Part shown: one piece after another, positions 11,372-21,890 of the stretch
Numbering within the stretch: the stretch's first letter is position 1
Layout of the letters: each line of letters begins with the position of its first letter
From: Chondrilla cf. caribensis
Lineage: Eukaryota > Porifera > Demospongiae > Chondrillida > Chondrillidae
DNA: 64,000 bases
Assembly: GCA_964020155.1 (NCBI GenBank)
Contig: OZ026567.1
Coordinates: 2,335,430 to 2,399,429 of the forward strand
Direction: 5' to 3'
The notes under the pieces: model-generated
What the model was told of the DNA's origin: nothing
Seen by the model: the letters and a program-made list of their open reading frames with translations, nothing else
Databases searched by the model: none
Made by a program: the position numbers and the translations under genes

Positions 11372-11458
11372 TAAGTTCCCAAGTCTGCTTCCAAAATAAT
11401 TGCTGTAATATTATTGGCAGTGGACCAGCCAGATTAGTTACAGCCAAGGTCCTAATGA
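11372..11458 (+). pseudogene. relic of an FMO exon 5' end
   Basis: About 85 bp match the start of the FMO main exon: a TTTGTAG acceptor, then degenerate sequence equal to the IAVIGGGPAG and VTTKVL regions (here reading IIGSGPARLVTAKVL with frame damage). It then jumps into sequence typical of the spacer just upstream of the other copies (ATGCCATTGGCAA and CTTCCCAAATT). It is a fossil of another FMO copy, 100 bp upstream of copy 2. Confidence 0.75.
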
Positions 11459-11559
11459 CCCTACCCATGCCATTGGCAATCATTCACTTTATTTAAATAC
11501 TTCCCAAATTACCATGCAGTTTTGTATCACTGAACTCTGGTCCTCTTCTGTGTTTGTAG

Positions 11560-13165
11560 AAGCAGTTCATAAGTGCACTCAATGTGATTCCAAGAAAAAT
11601 AGCCGTAATTGGTGGTGGACCAGCTGGAGTGGTTACAACCAAGGTCCTTACTCAGTATGGGAACCATGTGATTGGTTTTGAGAAAAGCCCTACCCTTGGA
11701 GGACTTTGGCAATATCAAGATGAGCCGCAGAAGAAATATGCCACTTTGGTTGACAAGATGCAGCCATTGAATGCCTGCTATGAATCTTTGCTGATAAATA
11801 CATCAAAGCAGTTGAGTACATTCTCTGATTATCCACCTAGTATATAATTCCGTGCCAACATTTATGAAACATGATCAATACCTGAAGTATCTACAAGACT
11901 ATGCCGATTTCTTCAACATTGGGAACAAATTCAATCTCAACAGTACAGTTGTAAAACTGGTTCGCTCGTCCAAACCACCATTTGCGTGGAATGTCCATTA
12001 CATTCAAGAGGATGGTGTTGAAAAAACTGAGAGTTTTGACTTAGTAGCAATTGCATCAGGTGCCTTTAATCATCCTAATTGGCCCACAGTGAAGAATGAA
12101 GAACACTTCAAAGGGTTAACCATCCATTCTGCTCAAGTGAGACGTGATGAGCTATTTGAAGGCAAGCAGGTTGTCATCGTTGGAGGCAGCTTCTCTGGAG
12201 GTGAAACAGCAACCAATGCTATCAATGGTAAAGCAAAGAAAATCTACTGGACCCTTGACAGAAGTGAAGAAGGAAGAAACTACTGGCTCCTGAATCGTCA
12301 GCCAAGTGTATCACCAAGAATGTCATGGGATCACTTTAATACAAGAATGGACTCCATCATCAATTCAGCTGAATTTGGTAGTAAATATGAGAATGAGCTT
12401 CACCTGCTACACCAAGGCAGGAAGGAATGCAGCATTGATACACTGGCTGTTACAGACAAGCCCATTCTTACCTCAGTTGATACCATACAAAGAGGTGTGA
12501 GGACAGGGTCCATTGAAATCATACCACCAATTGAAGCATTTGACTACAATAGCTCTGATGTCCTCCTGAGAGATGGTACGAAGCTGAATGATATTGATAT
12601 TGTTGTCTATTGCACTGGGTATAGACGAAAATTTCCCTTTCTTGATGACACATGGCACCCTGATGATCAGGAAGTCAGCTGCATGTATCGAGGAATGCTG
12701 CCTGTTGAAGATGCTTTGCAGGGGCTTGGTTTTGTCCTTACTACCTATGCCCCAACTAGTTCCTTGTTCCCAATTGCCGAAATACAAGCAAGATGGCTAG
12801 GAATGAATTGGGCTCCAAGGACTGTTAATGCAGACAATGGATTTCTGTTCTCTGAGAGTGAACTCAAACACATGGAAGAGACCATTGAAGAACGTAAAAA
12901 GATGCTTCACAGTTTGAAAACTTACAACCGTTTGGAGGAGCCATACAAGTATGTGGAAGGTTTGGCCAAAGATATGGGTTGCCTCCCACCAGATCCAGAG
13001 GAGCTGAAATCTTCAGACAACGAGTTGGCAACAGCCTTGCTTCATGGTCCTCTTGTTCCAGCTCAATATCGCCTCAATGGGATCCACCCTTGGGAGGGAG
13101 CCCGAGACTACATAATTGAAGTGGCCAAGCATGCCCTTGGAAAGGAATGGGATGCACTTTTGTAG
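11560..13165 (+). pseudogene. FMO copy 2, full length with one frameshift
   Basis: The main exon follows acceptor TGTGTTTGTAG at 11559 and runs to the stop at 13165, nearly identical in length to intact copies. A net 4 bp insertion near 11843 (CCTAGTATATAATTCC where others have CCTAGTGATTCC) creates a stop after about 95 codons; the remaining 437 codons are open. FAD site IAVIGGGPAG and C-terminal GIHPWEGARDYI are intact. The NADPH site reads VIVGGSFSGGE. No small first exon was found upstream. It is either a young pseudogene or an intact gene with a base-call error. A poly(A) signal candidate AATAAA lies near 13632. Confidence 0.8.
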
Positions 13166-13229
13166 TAACTGTTTTAATTTCATAATAACATCGAATAGTT
13201 CGTTCTTCAATGTCTTGGTAGTTTTCTGT

Positions 13230-13480
13230 TGTAGCAAAACATACTACTGCATACTATCATTTAATTAAGTTTGCAAATAAAAAACTTGATTTGAACTAGG
13301 TTCATGCCACACATGGCACTATTAAACTTATCATCATTATTATAATCATTATTATATAGTTTTCTGTTGTAGCAAAACAGACTACTGCATGCTATCATGC
13401 ATAATTTTGCAAATTGGAAGAGAAACTTGACTTGAACTAAGTTCATGCCACACATAGTGCTATTAAATATTATCATCATT
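13230..13480. repeat. tandem duplication (~150 bp unit) in FMO 3' flank
   Basis: Two imperfect copies in tandem share TTTTCTGTTGTAGCAAAACA, GAACTAGGTTCATGCCACAC and a run of ATCATCATTATTAT. They lie just downstream of FMO copy 2. The frame on the minus strand across them is a by-product of the repeat. Confidence 0.7.
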
Positions 13481-13952
13481 ATTATTGTGTAAATGAAAAA
13501 TATCTTGGATTTTTAGAATATTGTACCATGCAGGCTTCATAAAGCTATACAGACTGCATGGTAGGTATGTAATTCACAATAATAATTATTAAATTTTACT
13601 ATTAGTTCAATATGTAGAGCATGTATTTATGAAATAAACAGAATATTATAAATTGTGTTTGTATTTATAACATTATAATATCATAATACAGTGTACTAAA
13701 ATATCTACTGTGTGTCACAAATATTAAATATATATTGTGATGGTGATGTTTCAGTAATGAGAGATTTATCCGCGAGTCTATTGGCTTATGGATACTGCAT
13801 GTGGTAATATTTTATACCTTGTTTGATTCTGTTCTGTTCAAATTGTTCTCATGTAATAAAAACATGCTGATAATTATAGCAAACAATGTACTCCTGGAAC
13901 ATAAACACGTTTCGCGACAATTATACATCGCGTACGGTAATGTCCCGTGTTA

Positions 13953-13980
13953 GAGACTGTCTGGCACCGCGAGACCAGAA
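13953..13980 (+). promoter_or_regulatory. conserved box upstream of FMO exon 1 (copy 3)
   Basis: TGTCTGGCACCGCGAGACC lies 92 bp upstream of the start codon of copy 3. Near-identical boxes sit 54 and 60 bp upstream of exon 1 in copies 4 and 5, although much of the flanking sequence differs. A core promoter or 5' UTR element is inferred; factor unknown. Confidence 0.4.
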
Positions 13981-14050
13981 TCGAGTTCTCCACAGCAGAA
14001 ATCGAAATACTAGTGGAGGAACTACATCCTGTGACGTGTTGAACTTCAAT

Positions 14051-16239
14051 ATGTCACTTTTATCGGTGAGTTCGAACATGGTTCATAGCTTATAGGTTGT
14101 CTTCTCCAAAATTTAATGTTTATTTAACCGAGTGGCTCTAAAATTATATTTATTTGAGTTTGGTGAACTGGTTGACTCGGGACCGAAAATTCAGCTGTAT
14201 CAGTTATATTTAACGGGTGGAATTGTTTTCAAGATGGCCCCAAAGTAATATTTTGTGAATATATTGGAGAAGTCCACCGCGATAAATCTAACTTACAGTG
14301 TTATACTTATACGGTCTATACTGATCAAAAGATAACGATCATGGGGTTACTAACGACTTGCCCATAGTTAATTGAACAACGAGTGTCTATTATGATTCAC
14401 CATCAAAGTATAATGTAGGGTATAGCGGGACATCTAATAAAACTCTCTTCGATAAAGGAATAAAGAATCATCCATTTGGACACTTCAAATCAGCTTTTTC
14501 CCGAAAACTATAGATAATGATCATCAATGTACCGTTACAAGATATCATGATCCAGCCAGAGCCACTTCCGACCATTGAATTTGCTGTTCAATTTCTATTT
14601 TATATGTGACTGAACAGCCCTTTTTATATCATTTTTACAGAGTTTGTTCACAAGTACAGACAATGCGATTCCAAAGAAAATTGCTGTAATTGGCGGGGGA
14701 CCAGCCGGATTAGTTACAACCAAGGTTCTCACTCAGTATGGGAATGATGTGACTGGTTTTGAAAAACGTCCAGCTCTCGGAGGTCTTTGGCTATATCATG
14801 ATGAACCACAGAAGAAATATGCCACTTTGGTTGACAAGATGCAGCCATTGAATGCCTGCTATGAATCATTACTGCTAAATACGTCAAAGCAGTTGAGTAC
14901 ATTCTCAGATTATCCATCTAGCAGTTCTATGCCTATGTTTATGAATAATCACCAATTTCTACAATATCTACAAGACTATACAGATTTCTTTAACATTGGG
15001 AACAAATTCAAGCTCAACAGTACAGTTGTACAACTGGTTCGCTCGTCCAATCCACCATTTACATGGAATGTCCATTACGTTCAAGAGAATGGTGTTGCGA
15101 AATTTGAGAACTTTGACCTTGTAGCAATTGCAACAGGTGTCTTTAACCATCCTAAATGGCCCACAGTGAAGAATGAAGAACACTTCAAAGGGTTGACCAT
15201 CCATTCTGCTCAAGTGAGACGAGATGAGCTATTCAAAGGCAAGCGAGTTGTCATCATTGGAGGAGGCAATTCTGGAGGTGAAATGACTACTACTGCTATA
15301 AATGGCAAAGCAAAGAAAATCTACTGGACCCTTGACAGAAGTGAAGAAGGAAGAAACTACTGGCTCTTAAATCGTCAGCCAAGTGTATCACCAAGAATGT
15401 CATGGGATCACTTAAATACCAGGATGAATTCAATCATCAAATCATCTGAATTTTGCAGTAGGTTAGTACAGGAGTTTCACCTGCTACACCAAGGTAGGGA
15501 GGAAAGCAGAATTGATACACTGACTCTTACGGACAAGCCCATTCTTACCTCAGTTCATACCATACAAAGTGGTCTGAAGTCAGGGACCATTGAAATCATA
15601 CCACCAATTGAAGCATTTGACTACAATAGTTCTGATGTTCTCCTGAGAGATGGTACAAAGCTATGTGATATCGATATTGTTGTCTATTCCACTGGTTTTG
15701 CATTAAAATTTCCTTTTCTGAATGATATATGGCACCCTGATGACCAGGAAATAAACTACATGTATCGAGGAATACTGCCTGTTGACAGTAATTTGCAGGG
15801 GCTTGGGTTTGTTGTTACTGAAGCCAGAACTGGTACCCTCCCAGTTGTTGACATGCAAGCAAGATGGCTAGGACAGATTTGGGCTCCAAGGACTGTCAAT
15901 GCAGAGAATGGGTCTTTGTTTTCTGATAGTGAACTCAAACTCATGGAAGAGACCATTGAAGAACATAAAAAGAATCTCCATAGTTCGGACATTCGTAATC
16001 GTCTTACTAAGTCATTCAAGTATGTGGAAGCTTTGGCCAAAGATATGGGTTGCCTCCCACCAGATCCAGAGGAGCTGAAATCCTCAGACAAGGAGTTGGC
16101 AACAGCCTTGCTTCATGGTCCTCTCGTTCCAGCTCAATATCGCCTCAATGGGATCCACCCTTGGGAGGGAGCCCGAGACTACATAATTGAAGTGGCCAAG
16201 TACGCCCTTGGAAAGGAATGGGATACACTATTGCAGTAG
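14051..16239 (+). CDS. flavin-containing monooxygenase, FMO copy 3 (intact)
   Basis: Predicted FAD- and NADPH-dependent monooxygenase oxygenating soft nucleophiles (N or S) of small molecules; substrate unknown. Exon 1 (14051-14065) encodes MSLLS and ends at GTGAGT; exon 2 runs from 14641, after TTTTTACAG, to the stop at 16239, phase 0; 537 aa, the usual FMO length (about 530). Motifs: FAD fingerprint IAVIGGGPAG near residue 18; GGLW; NTSKQLSTFSDYP; VAIATG; FMO-type FKGLTIHSAQV (FxGxxxHS, but Val where the family has Tyr/Phe); NADPH fingerprint VVIIGGGNSGGE; C-terminal PAQYRLNGIHPWEGARDYI. There is no C-terminal hydrophobic tail such as mammalian microsomal FMOs have, so a soluble enzyme is likely. 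It is the only copy with a full GxGxxG NADPH motif. Poly(A) signal AATAAA lies near 16384. Confidence 0.9.
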
Positions 16240-16991
16240 TTGCTCAGAATAAGTACCAACTTACGTACATCGTGGATCCAATTTTTGAAAAGTGTTGGAA
16301 ATATCACTTGTAATGTTACTAACATTATTTAATAATTATTAGTAAATTTGCTATTTCTTTTTGTAAACAACCGTTTTAATTGGAATAAATTAAAATTTAT
16401 TAGTAATTTCTGTAATGTGTAATGTGTGTATATATCTTTGTTTTTGTGCAAATTACATGATAGGAACATATTTAATTTGTGATGACCATGTGATTATAAA
16501 ACATTATAAAATCCATTATATTTAATTTAAATCCCTTATAATTAATACTATTAGAGTGTGGAACCATACGTAGTTCTATAATATTATATTATCTATGGTG
16601 GGACCATTTAATGCCCCCTAACCCCAGCCCTATATTATTGTGATAAATGTGTTAGCTTTAGTCTCCTTTGATTTGACGTTTACACCATAATATGGTGAAA
16701 CCACCCTAATAACAAAATCTTTCACAATTAAATGATTCTTTTTTATTACAAGGAATGAGCTCCATTTACTATTGTATTATATAATAAGAGATATTATTCC
16801 GAGGTAATAATCCCTGCACGCTCATAATAATTATTATTGAAAATCACTGCCCGGTAATTTCTGGTTTAGTATTGAAGAGGGCTCGAGCTCACAAATGAAT
16901 TGTAGTACGTAGTTCGCGACAATCAGAGCGAGCACATTGTCGCACGGTGCAGTATAATAATATGGTACGTGCATACGTCACTTCTAGAACT
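16240..16991. other. spacer between FMO copies 3 and 4
   Basis: AT-rich 3' UTR and intergenic DNA with no supported gene. From about 16560 on it is similar to the spacer upstream of copy 5 (shared GTGAAACCACCCTAATAA, ATTATTCCGAGGTAATAA and GAGGGCTC blocks), so it belongs to the duplicated unit. Confidence 0.6.
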
Positions 16992-17010
16992 TGTCTGGCT
17001 TCGCGATACC
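16992..17010 (+). promoter_or_regulatory. conserved box upstream of FMO exon 1 (copy 4)
   Basis: TGTCTGGCTTCGCGATACC lies 54 bp upstream of the start codon and matches the boxes at 13959 and 21831. Confidence 0.4.
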
Positions 17011-17045
17011 TGTTTCTTCGGATTCTTAGCCAACTGTGATTCATA

Positions 17046-20000
17046 ATGTTACCAGTGAGTTTATAGTCAATGGCTCATATTTTCTAGCTCTTCCAATCAG
17101 TTCATAGTGGTTATTTTGCCAAGTCTGTTGTTGGTGCTCCGAGAAATGTTGAATTTCGCGCAATTTGTTCACTCGGAGAGCTTTAACGGTCACCAAGTCA
17201 ATATTCTTTCAAGATGGCCCCGAATCAGTACTTTGTGAATATAGAAAACTATCAATACAATAGACTTATATAAAAATATCACGGTATACTGACCAAAAAG
17301 TTAACTGTAATTATATATGAAAAGGTGCCCTAATTTAATTCAGACGCTTCTTCATTACGGATATTTTGGATTACAACGATGAAATTCCTTTATAAAACCA
17401 AAAATAGGAGAGATCAATTCCTCTCCCTTGGAAATAATATTCCGTCTTAACTACTAAGCTATAAGCAAAGTGAAGTCAGCAACCCCACGAAATCAGTTGG
17501 CAGTACCTTATATATAGGTACGCCCTTATACGTTTTCATCGTAAGTCTATATTATACATACAGTGAATACTCTTCAATCAACTACATGCATTTGTTTTTG
17601 AAAAATTTATGAATAAATGAGTTCGGCTGGATATTCTTTAGTTCTTGTACATTATATCGGTAGTCTACTGAGAAATTGTGGCAGATTTAAAGGTTTGGCA
17701 GATAGAGCAGTCTCAGATTAACGAGAATCCACTCCATGTATGACCAACAATGATCCTTCAAATTGTTATTGTATTTTTTATTCCGACTTGGCAGGAGTAG
17801 TACATGACTATTATACTGTGTATCTGTGGTCAGACGTATAGTGTAGACCCTATTCCTCTGTTTTCATTGAATATTTGATCAATGGACAGCACAATCTCAT
17901 ACCCAGACAAACTGCCTACATTCCCCATAGTCTACACCAGGTCCCTCATTTATAGGTGATTGCCCTCCTGATTTTGCATATCCAGCAATTCACTCATTGA
18001 TCTGTGGATTGTATTGTGCAAATTGTTTTTATCAATTTGTTTATCAATGATCTGCACATGTTAAATGCGAAATGCAGTCTACCCAATGGAACTTATACTA
18101 ATATATTAGGTTGATATTAAATGTATTGCAAACATTATTGATAGTTTGTTCAACTGAATGAAAATGACAATACCCAAAAGAAATAGTAGGTGTATTTACT
18201 ACTGCATGCATTGTAAATTAAATTGGATCATGATCATGCATGTCAATAAATTACCTATGATATATTACAATCAAACTTTGTTAAAAATAATAAATATTTT
18301 GTGTAAGTGATTTTAATTTTATTTATCTTTTTGCATCATATTGGTGACTGTAATGATATGATGGGATTGGTATACCACATGTCATCGTGTCCATAAGCTC
18401 GATAGTCATTTCCAGTCATGGCCACTCAGCAATGCAATCATCACCACATCTGAATCAATGAAATTGTGGAATGTTAGTTGTTTGGAATGTCTTCGTATGG
18501 ATATACATCAACCAGTACCCAAGTCCCCATATGCATGCCACCAAAAAAATTGAGATACATGTAGATAAGTCACAATTCAAAGCAGGAATATATGTATGTA
18601 AAATTCTCCAACCAGTCTTTGTCGCTATCATACAACCAAGTAGAGTTGTTGCATACCCCATGCATTTCAATTCCATAAAAAATAGAAAGCAATATGTCTT
18701 CCATCGCACGCCAATGTAAAAGTTACCAATTTGTAATGATCACAGATGTGTGTATTCTATTTGTTGATTAGTCTAGGCCTTAAACTTCCTTCACTTCCAT
18801 TTACTCTCACCTTTTTTGTATGTCTTCACCTTGAGTGAATGTTAAGTGTGTTTGTACCGTCTTCTAGAGCATTCTGCATGAAATCACCTTTCTCTTTATA
18901 TTCACCTATCACATCTTAAGTTGAGCATAGTAGTAGTAGTAGTACCTGACTAGTTGATCAGTGTATACTAATGAATTGTATATAAGTGAATTTGGAAGTT
19001 GCGTGCATGTGTTAAGACATCGTTAAGTTATCACACAATTGATGGAAACAAGTGCACCAGACCATTAGTAGCATGGTTTTGTGAGTGAGATGAGGCAGTG
19101 TCTGGTACATGGTACTCCTAGGCAACTCACAGAAATGGTCTAGGTTCCTAGCTTGACTACATTCCAGCCAGTGCATTGCCGTTTATTGTTATTTATTGCT
19201 CCAAAAAATTAGAATGGCCCTACATATGCCACTCGCAAACATTCACTTTAATTACTTCCCAAATTATCAATTTCGTATCACTGAACTCTGGTCCTCCTCT
19301 GTGTTTGTAGAAGCAGTTCATAAGTGCGCTTAATGTGATTCCAAAGAAAATTGCAGTAATTGGCGGTGGACCAGCTGGAGTGGTTACAACCAAGGTCCTT
19401 ACTCAATATGGGAACCATGTGATTGGTTTTGAGAAAAGTCCTACCCTTGGAGGACTTTGGCAATATCAAGATGAGCCGCAGAAGAAATATGCCACTTTGG
19501 CTGACAAGATGCAGCCATTGAATGCCTGCTATGAATCATTACTGCTAAATACGTCAAAGCAGTTGACTGCATTCTCTGATTATCCACCTAGTGATTCCAT
19601 GCCAACATTTATGAAACATGATCAATATCTGAAGTATCTACAAGACTATGCCGATTTCTTCAACATTGGGAACAAATTCAAGCTCAACAGTACAGTTGTA
19701 CAACTGGTTCGCTCGTCCAAACCGCCATTTGCGTGGAATGTCCATTACATTCAAGACGATGGTGTTGAAAAAATTGAGAGTTTTGACTTAGTAGCAATTG
19801 CAACAGGTGCCTTTAATCATCCCAATTGGCCCACAGTGAAGAATGAAGAACACTTCAAAGGGTTAACCATCCATTCTGCTCAAGTGAGACGTGATGAACT
19901 ATTTGAAGGCAAGCAGGTTGTCATCGTTGGAGGCAGCTATTCTGGAGGTGAAATGGCAACCAATGCTATCAATGGTAAAGCAAAGAAAATCTACTGGACC

Positions 20001-20909
20001 CTTGACAGAAGTGAAGAAGGAAGAAACTACTGGCTCTATGATCGTCAACCAAGCACATCATCAAGAATGTCCTGGGATCACATGAATACCAGAATAGACG
20101 TATTTATTAATTCGGTAGAATTCGGTAGCAAATTAGTGAATGAGCTTCACCTGCTATGTCAAGGTAGGAACAAAAGCAGTGTTGATACACTGTTTGTTAC
20201 GGACAAGGCCATTCTTACCTCAGCTGATACCATACAAAGTGGTCTGAAGTCAGGGGCCATTGAAATCATACCAGCAATTGAAGCATTTGACTACAATAGC
20301 TCTGATGTCCTCCTGAGAGATGGCACAAAGCTTGATGATATTGATATTGTTGTCTATTGCACTGGGTATAGACAAAAGTTTCCCTTTCTTGATGACACAT
20401 GGCACCCTGATGATCAGGAAGTCAGCTGCTTGTATCAAGGTATGCTGCCTGTGGACAGTAATTTGCAGGGGCTTGGATTCGTTACTATCTATGGTGTCAT
20501 TGGTTCCTTATTTCCAATTTTTGAAATGCAAGCAAGATGGTTAGGGCAGATTTGGGCTCCAAGAGCTGTCAATGCAGAGAATGGGTCTTTGTTCTCTGAG
20601 AGTGAACTCAAACACATGGAAGAGACCATTGAAAAGTATAAAGTACTTTGCAGTTTGGAGACTTACAACCGCTTGGCAGAGCCATTCAGGTATGTGGAAG
20701 CTTTGGCCAATGATGTGGGTTGCCTCCCACCAGATCCAGAGGAGCTGAAATCCTCAGACAAGGAGTTGGCAACAGCCTTGCTTCACGGTCCTCTTGTTCC
20801 AGCTCAATATCGCCTCAATGGGATCCACCCTTGGGAGGGAGCCCGAGACTACATAATTGAAGTGGCCAAGTACGCCCTTGGAAAGGAATGGGATACACTT
20901 TTGCAGTAG
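17046..20909 (+). CDS. flavin-containing monooxygenase, FMO copy 4 (intact)
   Basis: Exon 1 (17046-17054) encodes only MLP before GTGAGT. Intron 1 is about 2.25 kb. Exon 2 runs 19311-20909 after GTGTTTGTAG, phase 0, starting KQFISALNVIPKK; 535 aa. FAD site IAVIGGGPAG, GGLW, FSDYP, VAIATG, FKGLTIHS and C-terminal GIHPWEGARDYI are all present. The NADPH site is VIVGGSYSGGE, so the third glycine of GxGxxG is Ser; substitutions near this position occur in other FMO branches, so activity is not ruled out. Relative to copy 3 the region 20040-20200 is diverged (LYDRQPSTSS instead of LLNRQPSVSP), which may alter substrate choice. The whole unit (about 4.8 kb) is repeated as copy 5. Confidence 0.9.
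17561..17738. mobile_element. MITE, pogo/Tigger-like ends, in FMO copy 4 intron
   Basis: It starts TA-CAGTGAATACTCTTCAATC and ends GATTAACGAGAATCCACTCCATG-TA. The ends are inverted copies of a CAGTGAATWCTCGTTAATCC type and TA flanks both sides. The same insertion is in the copy 5 intron. No coding capacity. Confidence 0.6.
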
Positions 20910-21830
20910 TTGCTCAGAATATTACCAACTTACGTACATCATCGTGGATCCAATTTTTGAAAAGTGTTGGAAATATCACTTGTAATGTTATTCACTTTAT
21001 TTAATAATTACTACTAAAATTGCTATTTCTTACAGTTTTTGCAAACAACTGTTTTAATTGTAGTATATTATAATTTATTAGTAATTTCTATAATAATATA
21101 ATATAATAATATAATAATATTTCTATAATAATATAATTTCTAATATATATATTTTGTGTATTTATGCAAATACATGATAGGAATATAATATTTTGTGATC
21201 ACCATGTGATCATAAAACATTATAATATCCATTTAAATCCATTAATACTATTTGAATGTATTATATATATATATATATATGTATATACTGTATATATATA
21301 TATATATGATATAAATTAATACATAGTTCATTATACATATAGCATGCATGGTATATACTATAAATATATTATAACTGTGCAATCTAATCTATGTGAGACT
21401 TGTGCAATTATGTCCACAAGTGCACTTTAATTGTAGTTAGTTTTATTGTACTATTGTGTGGAACCATTCAATGACATAATTTTTATGTACACCATCCTAA
21501 ACCCCATATTGTTATCAGTAGTGTATTATTGTGATAAATGTTTTAGTTTTAGTCTCATTTGCAATTGATTTTTACAATATTTCACATGGTGAAACCACCC
21601 TAATAATAAAATCTTCCACAAATAATTCTTTTAAATTATTACAAGGAGTGAGCTCCATTTACTGTTGTGTTATATTATATAAGTGAAAATTATTCCGAGG
21701 TAATAATACCTGCTCTTATTATTGAAAAACGCTGCCCGCAATTTCCGGTTTGGTTTTAAAGAGGGCTCACAAAAGAATTATAGTAGTTCGCGCTAATCAG
21801 ATCGAGCACGGTACAGTCCCCTCTAGAAAT
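20910..21830. other. spacer between FMO copies 4 and 5
   Basis: 3' UTR followed by AT-rich intergenic DNA including an AT dinucleotide tract (21090-21310). The part from about 21590 matches the spacer upstream of copy 4. No gene is supported. Confidence 0.6.
21090..21310. repeat. AT-rich simple repeat
   Basis: Runs of ATAATAT followed by (TA)n around 21265-21305. Confidence 0.8.
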
Positions 21831-21849
21831 TGTCTGGCTCCGCGAGACC
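21831..21849 (+). promoter_or_regulatory. conserved box upstream of FMO exon 1 (copy 5)
   Basis: TGTCTGGCTCCGCGAGACC lies 60 bp upstream of the start codon, third instance of the box at 13959 and 16992. Confidence 0.4.
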
Positions 21850-21890
21850 ATGCAGTTTATCCCGCTTCCTCGGCCAAATGTGATTTCAAT

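Noticed and set aside
18455..18709. 84-codon minus-strand frame with hydrophobic stretches, partly seen again at 23329-23526
   Set aside because: Both lie in homologous FMO introns; the frame is not kept between the two copies, so shared DNA explains the likeness.
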